Below, one piece after another: positions 10,105 through 17,943 of a DNA stretch of 64,000 nt (within the stretch, counting starts at the first letter, position 1; each line of letters begins with the position of its first letter). The DNA is from Actinomadura hallensis (GTDB lineage: Bacteria; Actinomycetota; Actinomycetes; Streptosporangiales; Streptosporangiaceae). Where the stretch lies: the NCBI RefSeq assembly GCF_006716765.1, contig NZ_VFPO01000001.1, positions 4,216,001-4,280,000 on the forward strand. The letters run 5' to 3'. Position numbers and translations under genes: made by a program. A model generated the notes under the pieces. It worked only from the letters and a program-made list of their open reading frames with translations. It did not search any database and was not told the DNA's origin.

Positions 10105-11523
10105 TCAGAGCTGGATGGACTTGATCTCGGTGAACTCTTCGAGGCCGAACCGGCCCAGCTCGCGCCCGAGCCCGGACTGCTTGTAGCCGCCGAACGGGGC
10201 CATCGGGTTGTACGCGCCGCCGTTGACGTCGACCGAGCCCGTCCGCACCCGGCGGGCGAACGCGACCGCGCGGTCCTGGTCGGCCGACCACACCGCGCCC
10301 GAGAGCCCGTAGCGGGAGTTGTTCGCGATCCGCAGCGCCTCGTCCTCGTCGCGGAACGGGATGACCGACAGCACCGGGCCGAAGATCTCCTCCTGCGCGA
10401 CGGTCGCGTTCTGGTCGACGTCCCCGAGGACGGTCGCCGCGATGTAGTGGCCGCGGCCGGCGCCGTCCGACCTGGCGGTGCCGCCGGTGACCAGGCGCGC
10501 GCCCTCCGCGAGGCCGGTGTCGATGAAGCCGCGGACGCGTTCGAGCTGCGCCCTGGACACCAGCGGGCCGAGCTTGGTGGACGGGTCGAGCGGGTCCCCG
10601 GGCACGAAGCCGTCCGCGAAGCCCTTCGCCAGGTCGAGCGCCTGCTCGTACTGGTCCTGGTGGACGAGCATCCTCGTCCAGGCGGTGCAGGTCTGGCCGC
10701 CGTTCAGGAACGCGTTGGAGACGCCGACCTTCACCGCGGTCTTGAGGTCGGCGTCCTCGAGGATGACGTTCGCGGACTTGCCGCCCAGCTCCAGCGCGAC
10801 CTTCTTGATCGTCCCGGCGGCGAGCTCGGCGACCCGGGACCCGGCCCCCACCGAACCGGTGAACGACACCATGTCGACCTCGGGGTGGGTGGCGAGGGCC
10901 TCCCCGACGACGGGGCCGTACCCGGGGACGAGGTTGACGACGCCCGCGGGCAGGCCGGCCGCGTGGACGGCGTCCATCAGCTCGTAGGCGACCAGCGGAG
11001 CCACCTCGCTCGGCTTGATCACGATGGTGCAGCCGGCGGCGAGCGCGGGGGCGAGCTTGCAGGTGATCTGGTGCAGCGGGTAGTTCCACGGCGTGATCGC
11101 GGCGACGACGCCGGCCGGTTCGCGCACGACCAGCGAGTTGCCGACGCGCTCCTCCGGCAGGCCCCCGGCGATCATCTCCGCGTACCCGGCGACGATCGTC
11201 TGCGGCAGCCTGGCCTGGATCCGGGTCGCGATGCGCATCGGCGTGCCGACCTCGCTCGCGATCGTCCGCGCGATGGTCTCCTCGCGCCGCGCGAGCTCCT
11301 CGTGGAGGCGGCCCAGCGCCTCCGAGCGCTCCTTCCAGGACGTGGCGGCCCAGGCGGGCAGCGCGGCGCGGGCGGCGAGCACGGCCCGGTCGACGTCTTC
11401 GGCGGTCCCCTCCGGGACGGTGGCGAGGGTCTCCTCGGTCGCGGGGTTCTCGACGGCGATGACCCCGTCGCCCAGCGGGCTGGTCCACGCTCCATCGATG
11501 TAGAGGGCGTCTCGGTCGCGCAC
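10105..11523 (-). CDS. NAD(P)-dependent aldehyde dehydrogenase
   Basis: Oxidises an aldehyde to a carboxylate. The protein has the cofactor region PWNYPLHQ, the catalytic glutamate in LELGGKSANVI and the catalytic cysteine in NGGQTCTAWTR. The preferred GTG start at 11523 (472 residues, MRDRDALYIDGAWTSP) has GAGGAG five bases upstream; an ATG at 11565 would add 14 residues but would run through the regulatory palindrome. First gene of the operon and divergent from the GntR regulator. Confidence 0.92.
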   Translation of the reverse strand: MRDRDALYIDGAWTSPLGDGVIAVENPATEETLATVPEGTAEDVDRAVLAARAALPAWAATSWKERSEALGRLHEELARREETIARTIASEVGTPMRIATRIQARLPQTIVAGYAEMIAGGLPEERVGNSLVVREPAGVVAAITPWNYPLHQITCKLAPALAAGCTIVIKPSEVAPLVAYELMDAVHAAGLPAGVVNLVPGYGPVVGEALATHPEVDMVSFTGSVGAGSRVAELAAGTIKKVALELGGKSANVILEDADLKTAVKVGVSNAFLNGGQTCTAWTRMLVHQDQYEQALDLAKGFADGFVPGDPLDPSTKLGPLVSRAQLERVRGFIDTGLAEGARLVTGGTARSDGAGRGHYIAATVLGDVDQNATVAQEEIFGPVLSVIPFRDEDEALRIANNSRYGLSGAVWSADQDRAVAFARRVRTGSVDVNGGAYNPMAPFGGYKQSGLGRELGRFGLEEFTEIKSIQL

Positions 11524-11546
11524 AGCGGCTCCTCGATCGTCGGCAG

Positions 11547-11558
11547 ATTCTATAGAAT
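11547..11558. promoter_or_regulatory. perfect 12-bp palindrome, likely operator of the adjacent GntR regulator
   Basis: ATTCTATAGAAT is perfectly self-complementary and AT-only apart from two bases, in a region above 70% GC. It lies between the divergent aldehyde dehydrogenase operon (start 11523) and gntR-type gene (start 11647). FCD-type GntR regulators typically bind short AT-rich palindromes of this kind in their own intergenic region. It also contains -10-like sequence for the minus-strand operon. Confidence 0.65.
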
Positions 11559-11646
11559 ATGCCATCCGCTTGACCCGTCCTCGGGGGCGGGTCCCCGACG
11601 ATAGGCTCACGACGGTCCCGGGCGACAGAGCGGGGGGGGGGAGACC

Positions 11647-12381
11647 ATGCCGAGGCGCCGCCCCGTGCCGGTGAGCAGGCACCAGCTCAGCGAGATCGTC
11701 GCCGCGCACGTCCGCGAGGCCATCATGATCGGCAAGCTGCGCGCCCCGGACTTCGTCCGGACGGAGCATCTGGCGGCCGAGCTGGGCATCAGCGCCACGC
11801 CCGTGCGGGAGGCGCTGATGATCCTGCACAGCGAGGGCGCCGTCCGCTGGGAGCCGCGCCGCGGTTTCCGGGTGCTGCCCGTCACCGAGCAGGACGTCAC
11901 CGACCTGTTCGACGTGCAGGCGTACATCGCGGGCGAACTGGCCGCCCGAGCCGCCGGGACCCTGGACGACTCCGAGATCGACCGCCTCGCCGGCGTCCAG
12001 GCCCGCCTGGAGGCGGCGGCCCGCGACCACGACGCCGAGCAGGTGGACCGCCTCAACCACGAGATCCACCGCACGATCAACCGGGCGTCGGGCTCGTCCC
12101 GGATGCTGTCGCTCCTGCGGCTGACGGTCCACTACGTGCCGCTCGGCTTCTTCGGCACCGTCGAGGGCTGGGCGGAGGCGTCCGCACAGGACCACTCCGC
12201 CGTCCTGGAAGCCCTCCGCGCCCGCGACCCGGAGGCCGCCCGGGCGGCCATGTCCGCGCACATCGGGAATGTGGGCCGCCTGCTCCTGGACAACCTGAAG
12301 GCCAGCGGCGCCCTGACCCCCGACGCCCCTGAACCAGGACGCCCCCAAGACGGCGACACCCCGGCCCCCCGACCAACCTGA
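11647..12381 (+). CDS. GntR family transcriptional regulator, FCD type
   Basis: The 244-residue protein has an N-terminal winged helix (about residues 12-75, with TEHLAAELGISATPVREALMILHSEGAV, a textbook GntR recognition region) and a C-terminal all-helical FCD ligand-binding domain (about 90-220) with the expected metal-site histidines (RLNHEIH). It is divergent from the aldehyde/alcohol dehydrogenase operon and probably controls it in response to the pathway substrate or a CoA ester. The ribosome-binding site lies in a run of ten G residues (11632-11641), unusual and slippage-prone. Confidence 0.9.
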   Translation: MPRRRPVPVSRHQLSEIVAAHVREAIMIGKLRAPDFVRTEHLAAELGISATPVREALMILHSEGAVRWEPRRGFRVLPVTEQDVTDLFDVQAYIAGELAARAAGTLDDSEIDRLAGVQARLEAAARDHDAEQVDRLNHEIHRTINRASGSSRMLSLLRLTVHYVPLGFFGTVEGWAEASAQDHSAVLEALRARDPEAARAAMSAHIGNVGRLLLDNLKASGALTPDAPEPGRPQDGDTPAPRPT

Positions 12382-12410
12382 CCCCGCCCACGTCACCCAC
12401 CCCGGCGCGC

Positions 12411-12660
12411 GCGGCGACGAGCGGCGCCCGGCCCGGCGGATGACGTCGCGCGACCGCCGCCAACGAGCGCCGTCCGGTTCGCTGGGCCCTGCCGCGCGAC
12501 CAGCGGCGACGAGCGGCGCCCGGCCCGGCGGACGGCACGCGCGACCGATGCCAATAAGCAGCGTCCGGTTCGGTGGGCGGTGCCGCGCGGTCGGGCGGCA
12601 GTGGGCGGCGCCCGGTTCGGTGGGCGGCGCGATCGGGGGTGGTGGGCGGGGATCGCGCCG
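12411..12660. repeat. 92-bp imperfect tandem repeat, about 2.7 copies
   Basis: The phrase GCGGCGACGAGCGGCGCC starts at 12411 and 12503 and a diverged copy (GCGGCAGTGGGCGGCGCC) at 12595, an exact 92-bp period. Secondary matches such as GTCCGGTTCG(C/G)TGGG keep the same spacing. It fills most of the 330-bp gap between the convergent GntR and HEPN genes. No open frame with family similarity or recognisable RNA is seen there. Confidence 0.85.
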
Positions 12661-12711
12661 GCGGGGCCGGCTCGGGGGGTTCGCGGTCCCGCCGGCGCGA
12701 TCGTCTGGGTT

Positions 12712-13209
12712 CTAGCTGGCCTCGGGGACGGGAAGGGTGGGCTGGCCGTCGATGCCCAGCGTGTCCTCGACGAGGGTGACGAAGACCTCGGCGTCGCGGA
12801 GGAGCTCCTCGGCCTCGCGCGGAGTCACGGCGCGGGGCAGGCCGGCCTCGGCGGCGGCGCGCTTGTCGGCGCCGGCGGCGAAGAAGGCGGCCCATTCGCG
12901 CAGGGCGGGCTCCGCCTCGGGCAGCAGCACCCAGACGCTGCGGGGACGGCCGCGGCGGTGGGTCTCCAGGGGCTCCTTGGACGCGAGGACCGCGGCGGCG
13001 GCGCGCAGGGCGGCCAGGTGCGCGCAGACGTAGCGGACGGCGGGCGAGGTGGCCTCGGCGGCCTCGGCGAGGCCCATGCGGGCGGCGTGCAGCTGGCCGA
13101 CGGCCGTGTGCGCCGGGCGCGGCGCGGGCAGCGGACGGGGGCGCGGGCTCGGCGGCGGGACGGACTGTGCGGCGGAGTGGACTCCGCGTGCGGTCATCGT
13201 TCCGGACAT
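12712..13209 (-). CDS. SAV_6107-type HEPN domain protein, SOS-box controlled
   Basis: A 165-residue helical protein resembling the actinobacterial SAV_6107 HEPN family: HLAALRAAAAVLASKEPLE, then VWVLLPEAEPALREWAAFFAAGADKRAAAEAG. HEPN proteins are often RNases or toxin/antitoxin partners, but the usual RX4-6H motif is not evident, so activity is unknown. ATG at 13209 has AAGGAGG upstream with good spacing. Residues 1-35 are Pro-rich and disordered. Its promoter is covered by a perfect LexA-type box, implying DNA-damage induction. Confidence 0.8.
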   Translation of the reverse strand: MSGTMTARGVHSAAQSVPPPSPRPRPLPAPRPAHTAVGQLHAARMGLAEAAEATSPAVRYVCAHLAALRAAAAVLASKEPLETHRRGRPRSVWVLLPEAEPALREWAAFFAAGADKRAAAEAGLPRAVTPREAEELLRDAEVFVTLVEDTLGIDGQPTLPVPEAS

Positions 13210-13334
13210 TTCTGCCTCCTTCCGGGGCTCGGGCCGGCCGGGCGGAGTGCTTCCCCTCACTCCGCCCGGCCGTCCGTCCCACCGGGGCACCGGCGGGGAC
13301 GTCGCCCTGGCGCGGGCCGCGAGTCCCGCGCCAC

Positions 13335-13352
13335 GTCGAACATAAGTTCGAC
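13335..13352. promoter_or_regulatory. perfect actinobacterial LexA (SOS) box
   Basis: GTCGAACATAAGTTCGAC contains TCGAAC-N4-GTTCGA, the Gram-positive/actinobacterial LexA operator, with complete dyad symmetry. It lies 126 bp upstream of the HEPN gene start and is oriented to no other gene's 5' end. Confidence 0.85.
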
Positions 13353-13367
13353 GCACGACCCAGTAAA
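13339..13367 (-). promoter_or_regulatory. promoter of the HEPN gene, -10 box inside the SOS box
   Basis: On the minus strand TTTACT (13362-13367) and TATGTT (13339-13344) are 17 bp apart. The -10 box lies within the LexA palindrome, so LexA binding would block polymerase. Confidence 0.6.
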
Positions 13368-13464
13368 CCGCCCTGACGGCGATTCGTCAACGTGTTCGAA
13401 TGTGCGTCGTGTCCCGCAGGTCGGCGGGCATGACGGCAGTAGAGCAGGCGGGTACGACGGTTCC

Positions 13465-14247
13465 CTAGCGCGGGCGTCTGACGTGCACGGGGACGCCGGT
13501 TCCGAGGAGGTCGGGGAAGTACTCGGCGATGTGCATCGGCATGCGGACGCAGCCGTGCGAGGCGGGGTGCTTCGGCACGCTCAGCGCGCCGTGGAAGGCG
13601 ATGCCGCCGTTGAAGTAGATCGGGTTGTAGAGGCGCCCGAGGGGCGAGGTCTCCCAGCCGGAGAAGCGGCGTCCCGTCCGGAAGTCGCCCGTGCCGGTCG
13701 TGGCGTAGCGGCACCGGGGGACGGTGGCTCCGCGGTCCTTCGCGCAGTAGTACTCCCCCGAGCCGGACGAGATGTGCGTGATGAGCCGGGGCCTGCCGCC
13801 CTTGTAGAGGACGAGGTACTGGCGCTTAAGGTCGACGTCCACGCGGTGCTTCTCGCGCTTCTTGGCCACCGGACGCGGTTCCTTGGGGTCGGCGAGGGCC
13901 TCCCAGAAGGACTTGCCGAGGGTGCTCTTCTTCTTCATCCGGTTGACCGCCTGGAACGCCCACACGGCCATCTCGGTGGAGGGCCCGTACTTGCCGTCCA
14001 CCTTGCCGGGGTCGTAGTTGAGGGCCTTGAGGCGCCGCTGGAGCTCCTTGACGTCGTCGCCCTTCGCGCCGGGCTTCAGCCTGCGGTGCGTGGGCGTGGG
14101 CGTCGGAGTCGGCGATGCCGGTTCGGCGGACGGTGCGCTCTCCGGCGGCGCGGGCGCCGCCTTCTGCCCGGCGTCGCAGGCCGTCAGCAGGAGGGCCGCG
14201 GCCAGCAGCGCCCCGGCCTTTCCCGCGCCGATCGGTCTCCCTCGCAT
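13465..14247 (-). CDS. lipoprotein L,D-transpeptidase with peptidoglycan-binding domain
   Basis: Cell-envelope enzyme making 3-3 peptidoglycan cross-links. The 260-residue protein has a lipoprotein signal (LLAAALLLTACDAG, lipidated Cys24), a Pro/Thr-rich linker, a PG_binding_1 domain (about 57-110, GDDVKELQRRLKALNYDPG) and a C-terminal YkuD domain with the catalytic HGCVRM motif (ASHGCVRMP) and the upstream FHG. Monocistronic, minus strand; starts 23 bp from the divergent YbaK-type gene. Confidence 0.92.
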   Translation of the reverse strand: MRGRPIGAGKAGALLAAALLLTACDAGQKAAPAPPESAPSAEPASPTPTPTPTHRRLKPGAKGDDVKELQRRLKALNYDPGKVDGKYGPSTEMAVWAFQAVNRMKKKSTLGKSFWEALADPKEPRPVAKKREKHRVDVDLKRQYLVLYKGGRPRLITHISSGSGEYYCAKDRGATVPRCRYATTGTGDFRTGRRFSGWETSPLGRLYNPIYFNGGIAFHGALSVPKHPASHGCVRMPMHIAEYFPDLLGTGVPVHVRRPR

Positions 14248-14270
14248 GCGCTGAGCTTAAAGTGCTTCCC

Positions 14271-14735
14271 ATGCATCCGAACACCGAACGCGTCGCGAAG
14301 GCCCTGCGGGACAGGGGCGCGACGGGGGCGATCAGGGAACTGCCCGACCCCGCTCCGACCGCACAGGCCGCCGCGGAGCAGCTCGGCTGCGAGGTCGGCG
14401 CGATCGCCAACAGCCTGCTGTTCGACGCCGACGGCGAGCCGCTGCTGGTGCTGACCAGCGGCGCGCACCGCGTCGACACGGCCAAGGTCGCCTCCCTGGT
14501 GGGGGCGCGGAAGGTGCGGCGGGCGTCGCCGGAGTTCGTGCGGAAGGCGACGGGCCAGCCGATCGGGGGCGTCGCCCCGCTGGGCCACCCCGCGCCGATC
14601 CCGACGCTGGTGGACGTCTGGCTGGACGGGCACGACCGAATCTGGGCGGCGGGCGGGCACCCGCACACCGTCTTCCCGACGACGTACGAGGAACTGCTGA
14701 GGATCACCGGGGGAACCCCGGCGGAGGTGGAGTGA
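14271..14735 (+). CDS. YbaK/EbsC-type aminoacyl-tRNA deacylase
   Basis: Predicted trans-editing enzyme that removes mis-acylated amino acids from tRNA. The 154-residue protein has the family signatures TAQAAAEQLGCEVGAIANSL and KVRRASPEFVRKATGQPIGGVAPLGH. ATG at 14271 is preferred: TAAAGT (14258-14263) ends 7 nt before it, so the transcript is probably leaderless; no Shine-Dalgarno is present. It is followed by an ArsC-type gene without a gap, suggesting co-transcription. Confidence 0.88.
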   Translation: MHPNTERVAKALRDRGATGAIRELPDPAPTAQAAAEQLGCEVGAIANSLLFDADGEPLLVLTSGAHRVDTAKVASLVGARKVRRASPEFVRKATGQPIGGVAPLGHPAPIPTLVDVWLDGHDRIWAAGGHPHTVFPTTYEELLRITGGTPAEVE

Positions 14736-14737
14736 TC

Positions 14738-15088
14738 ATGGAGATCTGGCACAATCCGCGCTGCTCCAAGAGCCGGGCGGCGAAGGCCGCGCTCGACGAG
14801 GCCGGGGTGGAGTACACCGAGCGCCGCTACCTGGACGAGCCGCCCACGGCGGAGGAGCTGGACGCGGTGCTCACCCGGATCGGGGCCGAGCCGTGGGACG
14901 TGGCGCGCCTGAACGAGCCGGTCGCCAAGGAGCTGGGGCTCAGAGACCTCGAGCGGGACCGCGCCCGGTGGATCGAGATCATGGTGGCGAACCCGGTGCT
15001 GATCCAGCGGCCGATCGTGGTGACCGGCGAGACCGCCGTCGTGGCGCGGGACGAGGAGTCGGTCCGCAGAGTCGTCGGCGGCGGGTGA
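14738..15088 (+). CDS. ArsC-family (Spx/arsenate reductase-like) protein
   Basis: Thioredoxin-fold protein of 116 residues with the glutaredoxin-dependent ArsC motif HNPRCSKSR at the N-terminus (redox Cys near residue 9), followed by ARLNEPVAKELGL and NPVLIQRPIV, characteristic of ArsC. No arsenite exporter or ArsR regulator is nearby, so a true arsenic role is not supported by context. The ATG at 14738 puts the motif at the usual distance; a GTG at 14732 overlapping the upstream stop would add two residues. Confidence 0.87.
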   Translation: MEIWHNPRCSKSRAAKAALDEAGVEYTERRYLDEPPTAEELDAVLTRIGAEPWDVARLNEPVAKELGLRDLERDRARWIEIMVANPVLIQRPIVVTGETAVVARDEESVRRVVGGG

Positions 15089-15144
15089 CCGTGCGCGCGG
15101 CCGATCCGCCCGCCGGGCGGCCCCGCGGGTCTAGTCTCGGTGGC

Positions 15145-15747
15145 GTGAGGGACGCGAAGCTGCGCGAGATCGACGAACGCTCCTTCCTGCGCAGGCTGAA
15201 CCCGATGCTCGAGGTGTACGCGGCCGCGATGGACCCGCCGGACGTCCAGCTCCCGGGCCGCCAGACCATCATGGAACGGCACGCGTCCTACGACGGGTTC
15301 CGGGCGCTGGTGGCCGAGCGGCGCGGGGCCCTGCCCGTCCTGCCCGGCCCGCTGCAGGGCTTCGCGTACGGGTTCCACGGGGCGCGCGGGCAGTGGTGGC
15401 ACGACGTCGTGTTCCAGGCGCTGAGCGACCGCGAGGGGCCCGAGTACGCCGAGTCGTGGCTGGACGACGCGTTCGAGGTGGCCGAGCTGCACGTCCGCCC
15501 GGAGTCCCAGGGGCGGGGGCTCGGCCGGGCGCTGCTCACCGCGCTGTGCGAGGGGCGGCCGGAGCGGACCGTCGTGCTGTCGACGCTGGACAGGCGTCCC
15601 GACACGCCGGCCCGCTCCCTCTACCGCTCGGTCGGCATGACCGACCTGCTGACGGACTTCGAGTTCCCCGGAGGGGGCCCGCGTTACGCGGTCATGGGCG
15701 GGGCGCTGCCGCTGCCGCCGTACGAGGCGGGGTCGAGGAGGCCGTAG
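15145..15747 (+). CDS. GNAT family N-acetyltransferase
   Basis: The protein (200 residues) has the acetyl-CoA binding motif A in [22 protein letters not shown] (Q/RxxGxG/A) near residues 112-133 and a C-terminal LYRSVGM element. The acceptor is unknown. The GTG start at 15145 is preferred because TAGTCT (15132-15137) lies 7 nt before it, a leaderless signature, and no ribosome-binding site is present. Its 3' end overlaps the convergent metF gene by 64 bp, so the last 21 codons are antisense to metF. Confidence 0.85.
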   Translation: MRDAKLREIDERSFLRRLNPMLEVYAAAMDPPDVQLPGRQTIMERHASYDGFRALVAERRGALPVLPGPLQGFAYGFHGARGQWWHDVVFQALSDREGPEYAESWLDDAFEVAELHVRPESQGRGLGRALLTALCEGRPERTVVLSTLDRRPDTPARSLYRSVGMTDLLTDFEFPGGGPRYAVMGGALPLPPYEAGSRRP

Positions 15748-16619
15748 ACCTCGCGGGTCGCCGTGGACTTGTTGAACGTGATGAAGTGGATGCCGGGCGC
15801 GTCCTGGTCGAGCAGTTCGCGGCACAGTTCGGCGGCGTGCTCGACGCCGAGCCGGCGCACGGCCTCCGGGTCGTCGGCGACGGCGTCGAACCGGGCCCTG
15901 ACCTCGGGCGGGAACGGCGCCCCGGACAGCTGCTCGGAGCGTTCGATCGTGCTCATCTGGGTGACCGGCATGATGCCCGGCAGGATCGGCACGTCGCAGC
16001 CGGCGGCCTCGACGCGGTCGCGCAGGCGGAAGTAGTCCTCCGCGCGGAAGAACATCTGGGTGATGGCGTAGTCGGCTCCGGCGCGGCACTTCTCGACGAA
16101 GTAGCGGGTGTCGCTCTCGACGTCGGGCGAGCGGGGGTGCTTGTAGGGGAACGCCGCCACGCCGACGCAGAAGTCGCCGTAGGAGCGGATCATCCGGACG
16201 AGGTCGGCGGCGTACTCGACGCCGTCGGGGTGCTTGACCCACTCCCCCATCGGGTCTCCGGGCGGGTCGCCGCGCAGCGCGAGGACGTTGCGCACGCCCG
16301 CGGCGGCGAACCGGCCGATGAGGTTGCGCAGCTCGGCCCTGGAGTGGTCGACGGCGGTGAAGTGGGCGACGGGGGTGAGGGTGGTGTCGGTGGCGATGCG
16401 CTCGACGATGTCGACGGTGGTGTCGCGTGTCCCGCCGCCGGCGCCGTAGGTCACGGACACGAAGGTCGGGCGGAGGGACTCCAGTTCGCGGATCGTGCGC
16501 CAGAGGTTCAGCGCGCCCTTTTCGGTCTTGGGAGGGAAGAACTCGAACGAGAAGGACCTGCCGCCCGAGGCGAGAAGCTCTCGGACCGTCGGGGGCCGGT
16601 GGGCACTCAGGCGTCGCAT
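15684..16619 (-). CDS. metF: methylenetetrahydrofolate reductase
   Basis: Flavin enzyme reducing methylene-THF to methyl-THF for methionine synthesis. The 311-residue protein has the N-terminal [13 protein letters not shown] active-site motif, [16 protein letters not shown] and [10 protein letters not shown], all diagnostic of MetF. TAGGCT ends 6 nt before the ATG at 16619, consistent with a leaderless transcript. It is divergent from the GGPP synthase gene, the same pairing as Rv2172c-Rv2173 in mycobacteria. Confidence 0.95.
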   Translation of the reverse strand: MRRLSAHRPPTVRELLASGGRSFSFEFFPPKTEKGALNLWRTIRELESLRPTFVSVTYGAGGGTRDTTVDIVERIATDTTLTPVAHFTAVDHSRAELRNLIGRFAAAGVRNVLALRGDPPGDPMGEWVKHPDGVEYAADLVRMIRSYGDFCVGVAAFPYKHPRSPDVESDTRYFVEKCRAGADYAITQMFFRAEDYFRLRDRVEAAGCDVPILPGIMPVTQMSTIERSEQLSGAPFPPEVRARFDAVADDPEAVRRLGVEHAAELCRELLDQDAPGIHFITFNKSTATREVYGLLDPASYGGSGSAPPMTA

Positions 16620-16687
16620 TCCCCAAGCCTACAGAAGCCGGCCGCACCCTCCGATAAACGTGATGCTCGGCACAGCCCACGGGCGAT

Positions 16688-16697
16688 ATGTATACAT
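16688..16697. promoter_or_regulatory. ATGTATACAT palindrome between metF and GGPP synthase
   Basis: A perfect 10-bp, AT-rich dyad in the 149-bp divergent intergenic region. It is a plausible operator for either gene, but no known consensus is matched. Confidence 0.4.
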
Positions 16698-16768
16698 TTC
16701 CGAAGATCTAGTGTCTTCTCACGTTTCCGGTGCACGGTTGCATCGACCCAGATGGATACGATCACGGC

Positions 16769-17821
16769 ATGTCGACCAGCCGCATCCGCAAGGAGGTCGA
16801 TGAGGCGCTCCTGGCCTTCGTCGACCGGCAGCGCCCCGCCCTGCTCACGATCAGCGACGACCTCGGGCCCATGCTGTCCGCCCTGGACGCCCTCCTCGGC
16901 GGCGGCAAGCGACTCCGGCCCGCCTTCTGCTACTGGGGGTGGCGCGCCGCCGGCGGCGAGGACGTCCCCGGCATCGTGGCCGCCGCGGCGTCCCTGGAGC
17001 TGCTCCAGGCCAGCGCGCTGATCCACGACGACGTCATGGACTCCAGCGACACCCGCCGCGGCCAGCCGTCGGTCCACCGGAGGTTCGAGGCGCTGCACCG
17101 CGCGCAGGGGTGGCCGGGCGACGCCGCCGCGTTCGGCTCGGGTGCCGCCATCCTGCTCGGCGACCTGTGCCTGGCCTGGTCGGGCGAGATGTTCGAGACC
17201 TGCGGGCTGGACGACATCAGCAGGCGGCGCGGCCGCGAGGTCTACGACCTGATGCGCACCGAGGTGATGTGCGGCCAGTACCTCGACATGCTGGAGGGCA
17301 CCCGCGGCGAGGCGACCGTCGCCACGGCCCTGCGCGTCGTCGAGTACAAGAGCGCCAAGTACACGATCGAGCGCCCCCTGCACCTGGGCGCGGCGCTCGC
17401 CGGGGCCCGCCCGGACGTGACCGCCGCGCTGACCGGCTACGGCCTGCCGCTCGGCGTCGCCTTCCAGCTCCGCGACGACGTCCTCGGCGTGTTCGGCGAC
17501 CCGGCCGAGACCGGCAAGCCCGCGGGGGACGACCTGCGCGAGGGCAAGCGGACCGTCCTGGTCGCCCTCAGCCTGGAGCGGGCCTCGGACGCCCAGGCCG
17601 CGGCGCTGCGCCGCCGCCTCGGCGACCCGGAGCTCGACGCCGCCGGCGTGGACGAGCTGCGCACGATCATCGTGGAGACCGGCGGGCTCGCGGCCTGCGA
17701 GGACATGATCGGGCGCTACGTCGAGGAGGCGGAGGCGGCGCTGGAGGCGGCCCCCGTCCACGACGAGGCCCGCCGGGCGCTCTCGGAGCTCGCGGTGGCC
17801 GCCACCACACGGAGCACGTGA
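16769..17821 (+). CDS. polyprenyl (geranylgeranyl) diphosphate synthase
   Basis: Trans-isoprenyl chain elongation from IPP and an allylic diphosphate. The 350-residue protein has the first Asp-rich motif HDDVMDSSDTRRG and a second motif region QLRDDVLGVFGDPAETGK, plus GGGKRLRPAF for IPP binding. Closest recalled type is the IdsA/GGPP synthase class; chain length is not proven. TACGAT (16757-16762) ends 6 nt before ATG 16769, a leaderless signature, so an upstream GTG-type extension is rejected. No carotenoid genes are nearby, so supply of membrane or quinone isoprenoids is likely. Confidence 0.9.
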   Translation: MSTSRIRKEVDEALLAFVDRQRPALLTISDDLGPMLSALDALLGGGKRLRPAFCYWGWRAAGGEDVPGIVAAAASLELLQASALIHDDVMDSSDTRRGQPSVHRRFEALHRAQGWPGDAAAFGSGAAILLGDLCLAWSGEMFETCGLDDISRRRGREVYDLMRTEVMCGQYLDMLEGTRGEATVATALRVVEYKSAKYTIERPLHLGAALAGARPDVTAALTGYGLPLGVAFQLRDDVLGVFGDPAETGKPAGDDLREGKRTVLVALSLERASDAQAAALRRRLGDPELDAAGVDELRTIIVETGGLAACEDMIGRYVEEAEAALEAAPVHDEARRALSELAVAATTRST

Positions 17822-17943
17822 CGCCTCCGCCGCTCCGCCCGTCCGGCTGACGCCGGACGGGCGACTGCGCGGAATGGCACGATCCGGTCAATTTTTCCCG
17901 GCGGCCTAGAACTTTCCCACTGATCGGTGGCAGAAATGTCGCC

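Noticed and set aside
12077..13714. 545-codon minus-strand frame across the GntR-HEPN gap
   Set aside because: It overlaps three better-supported genes and encodes only Arg/Pro-rich sequence.
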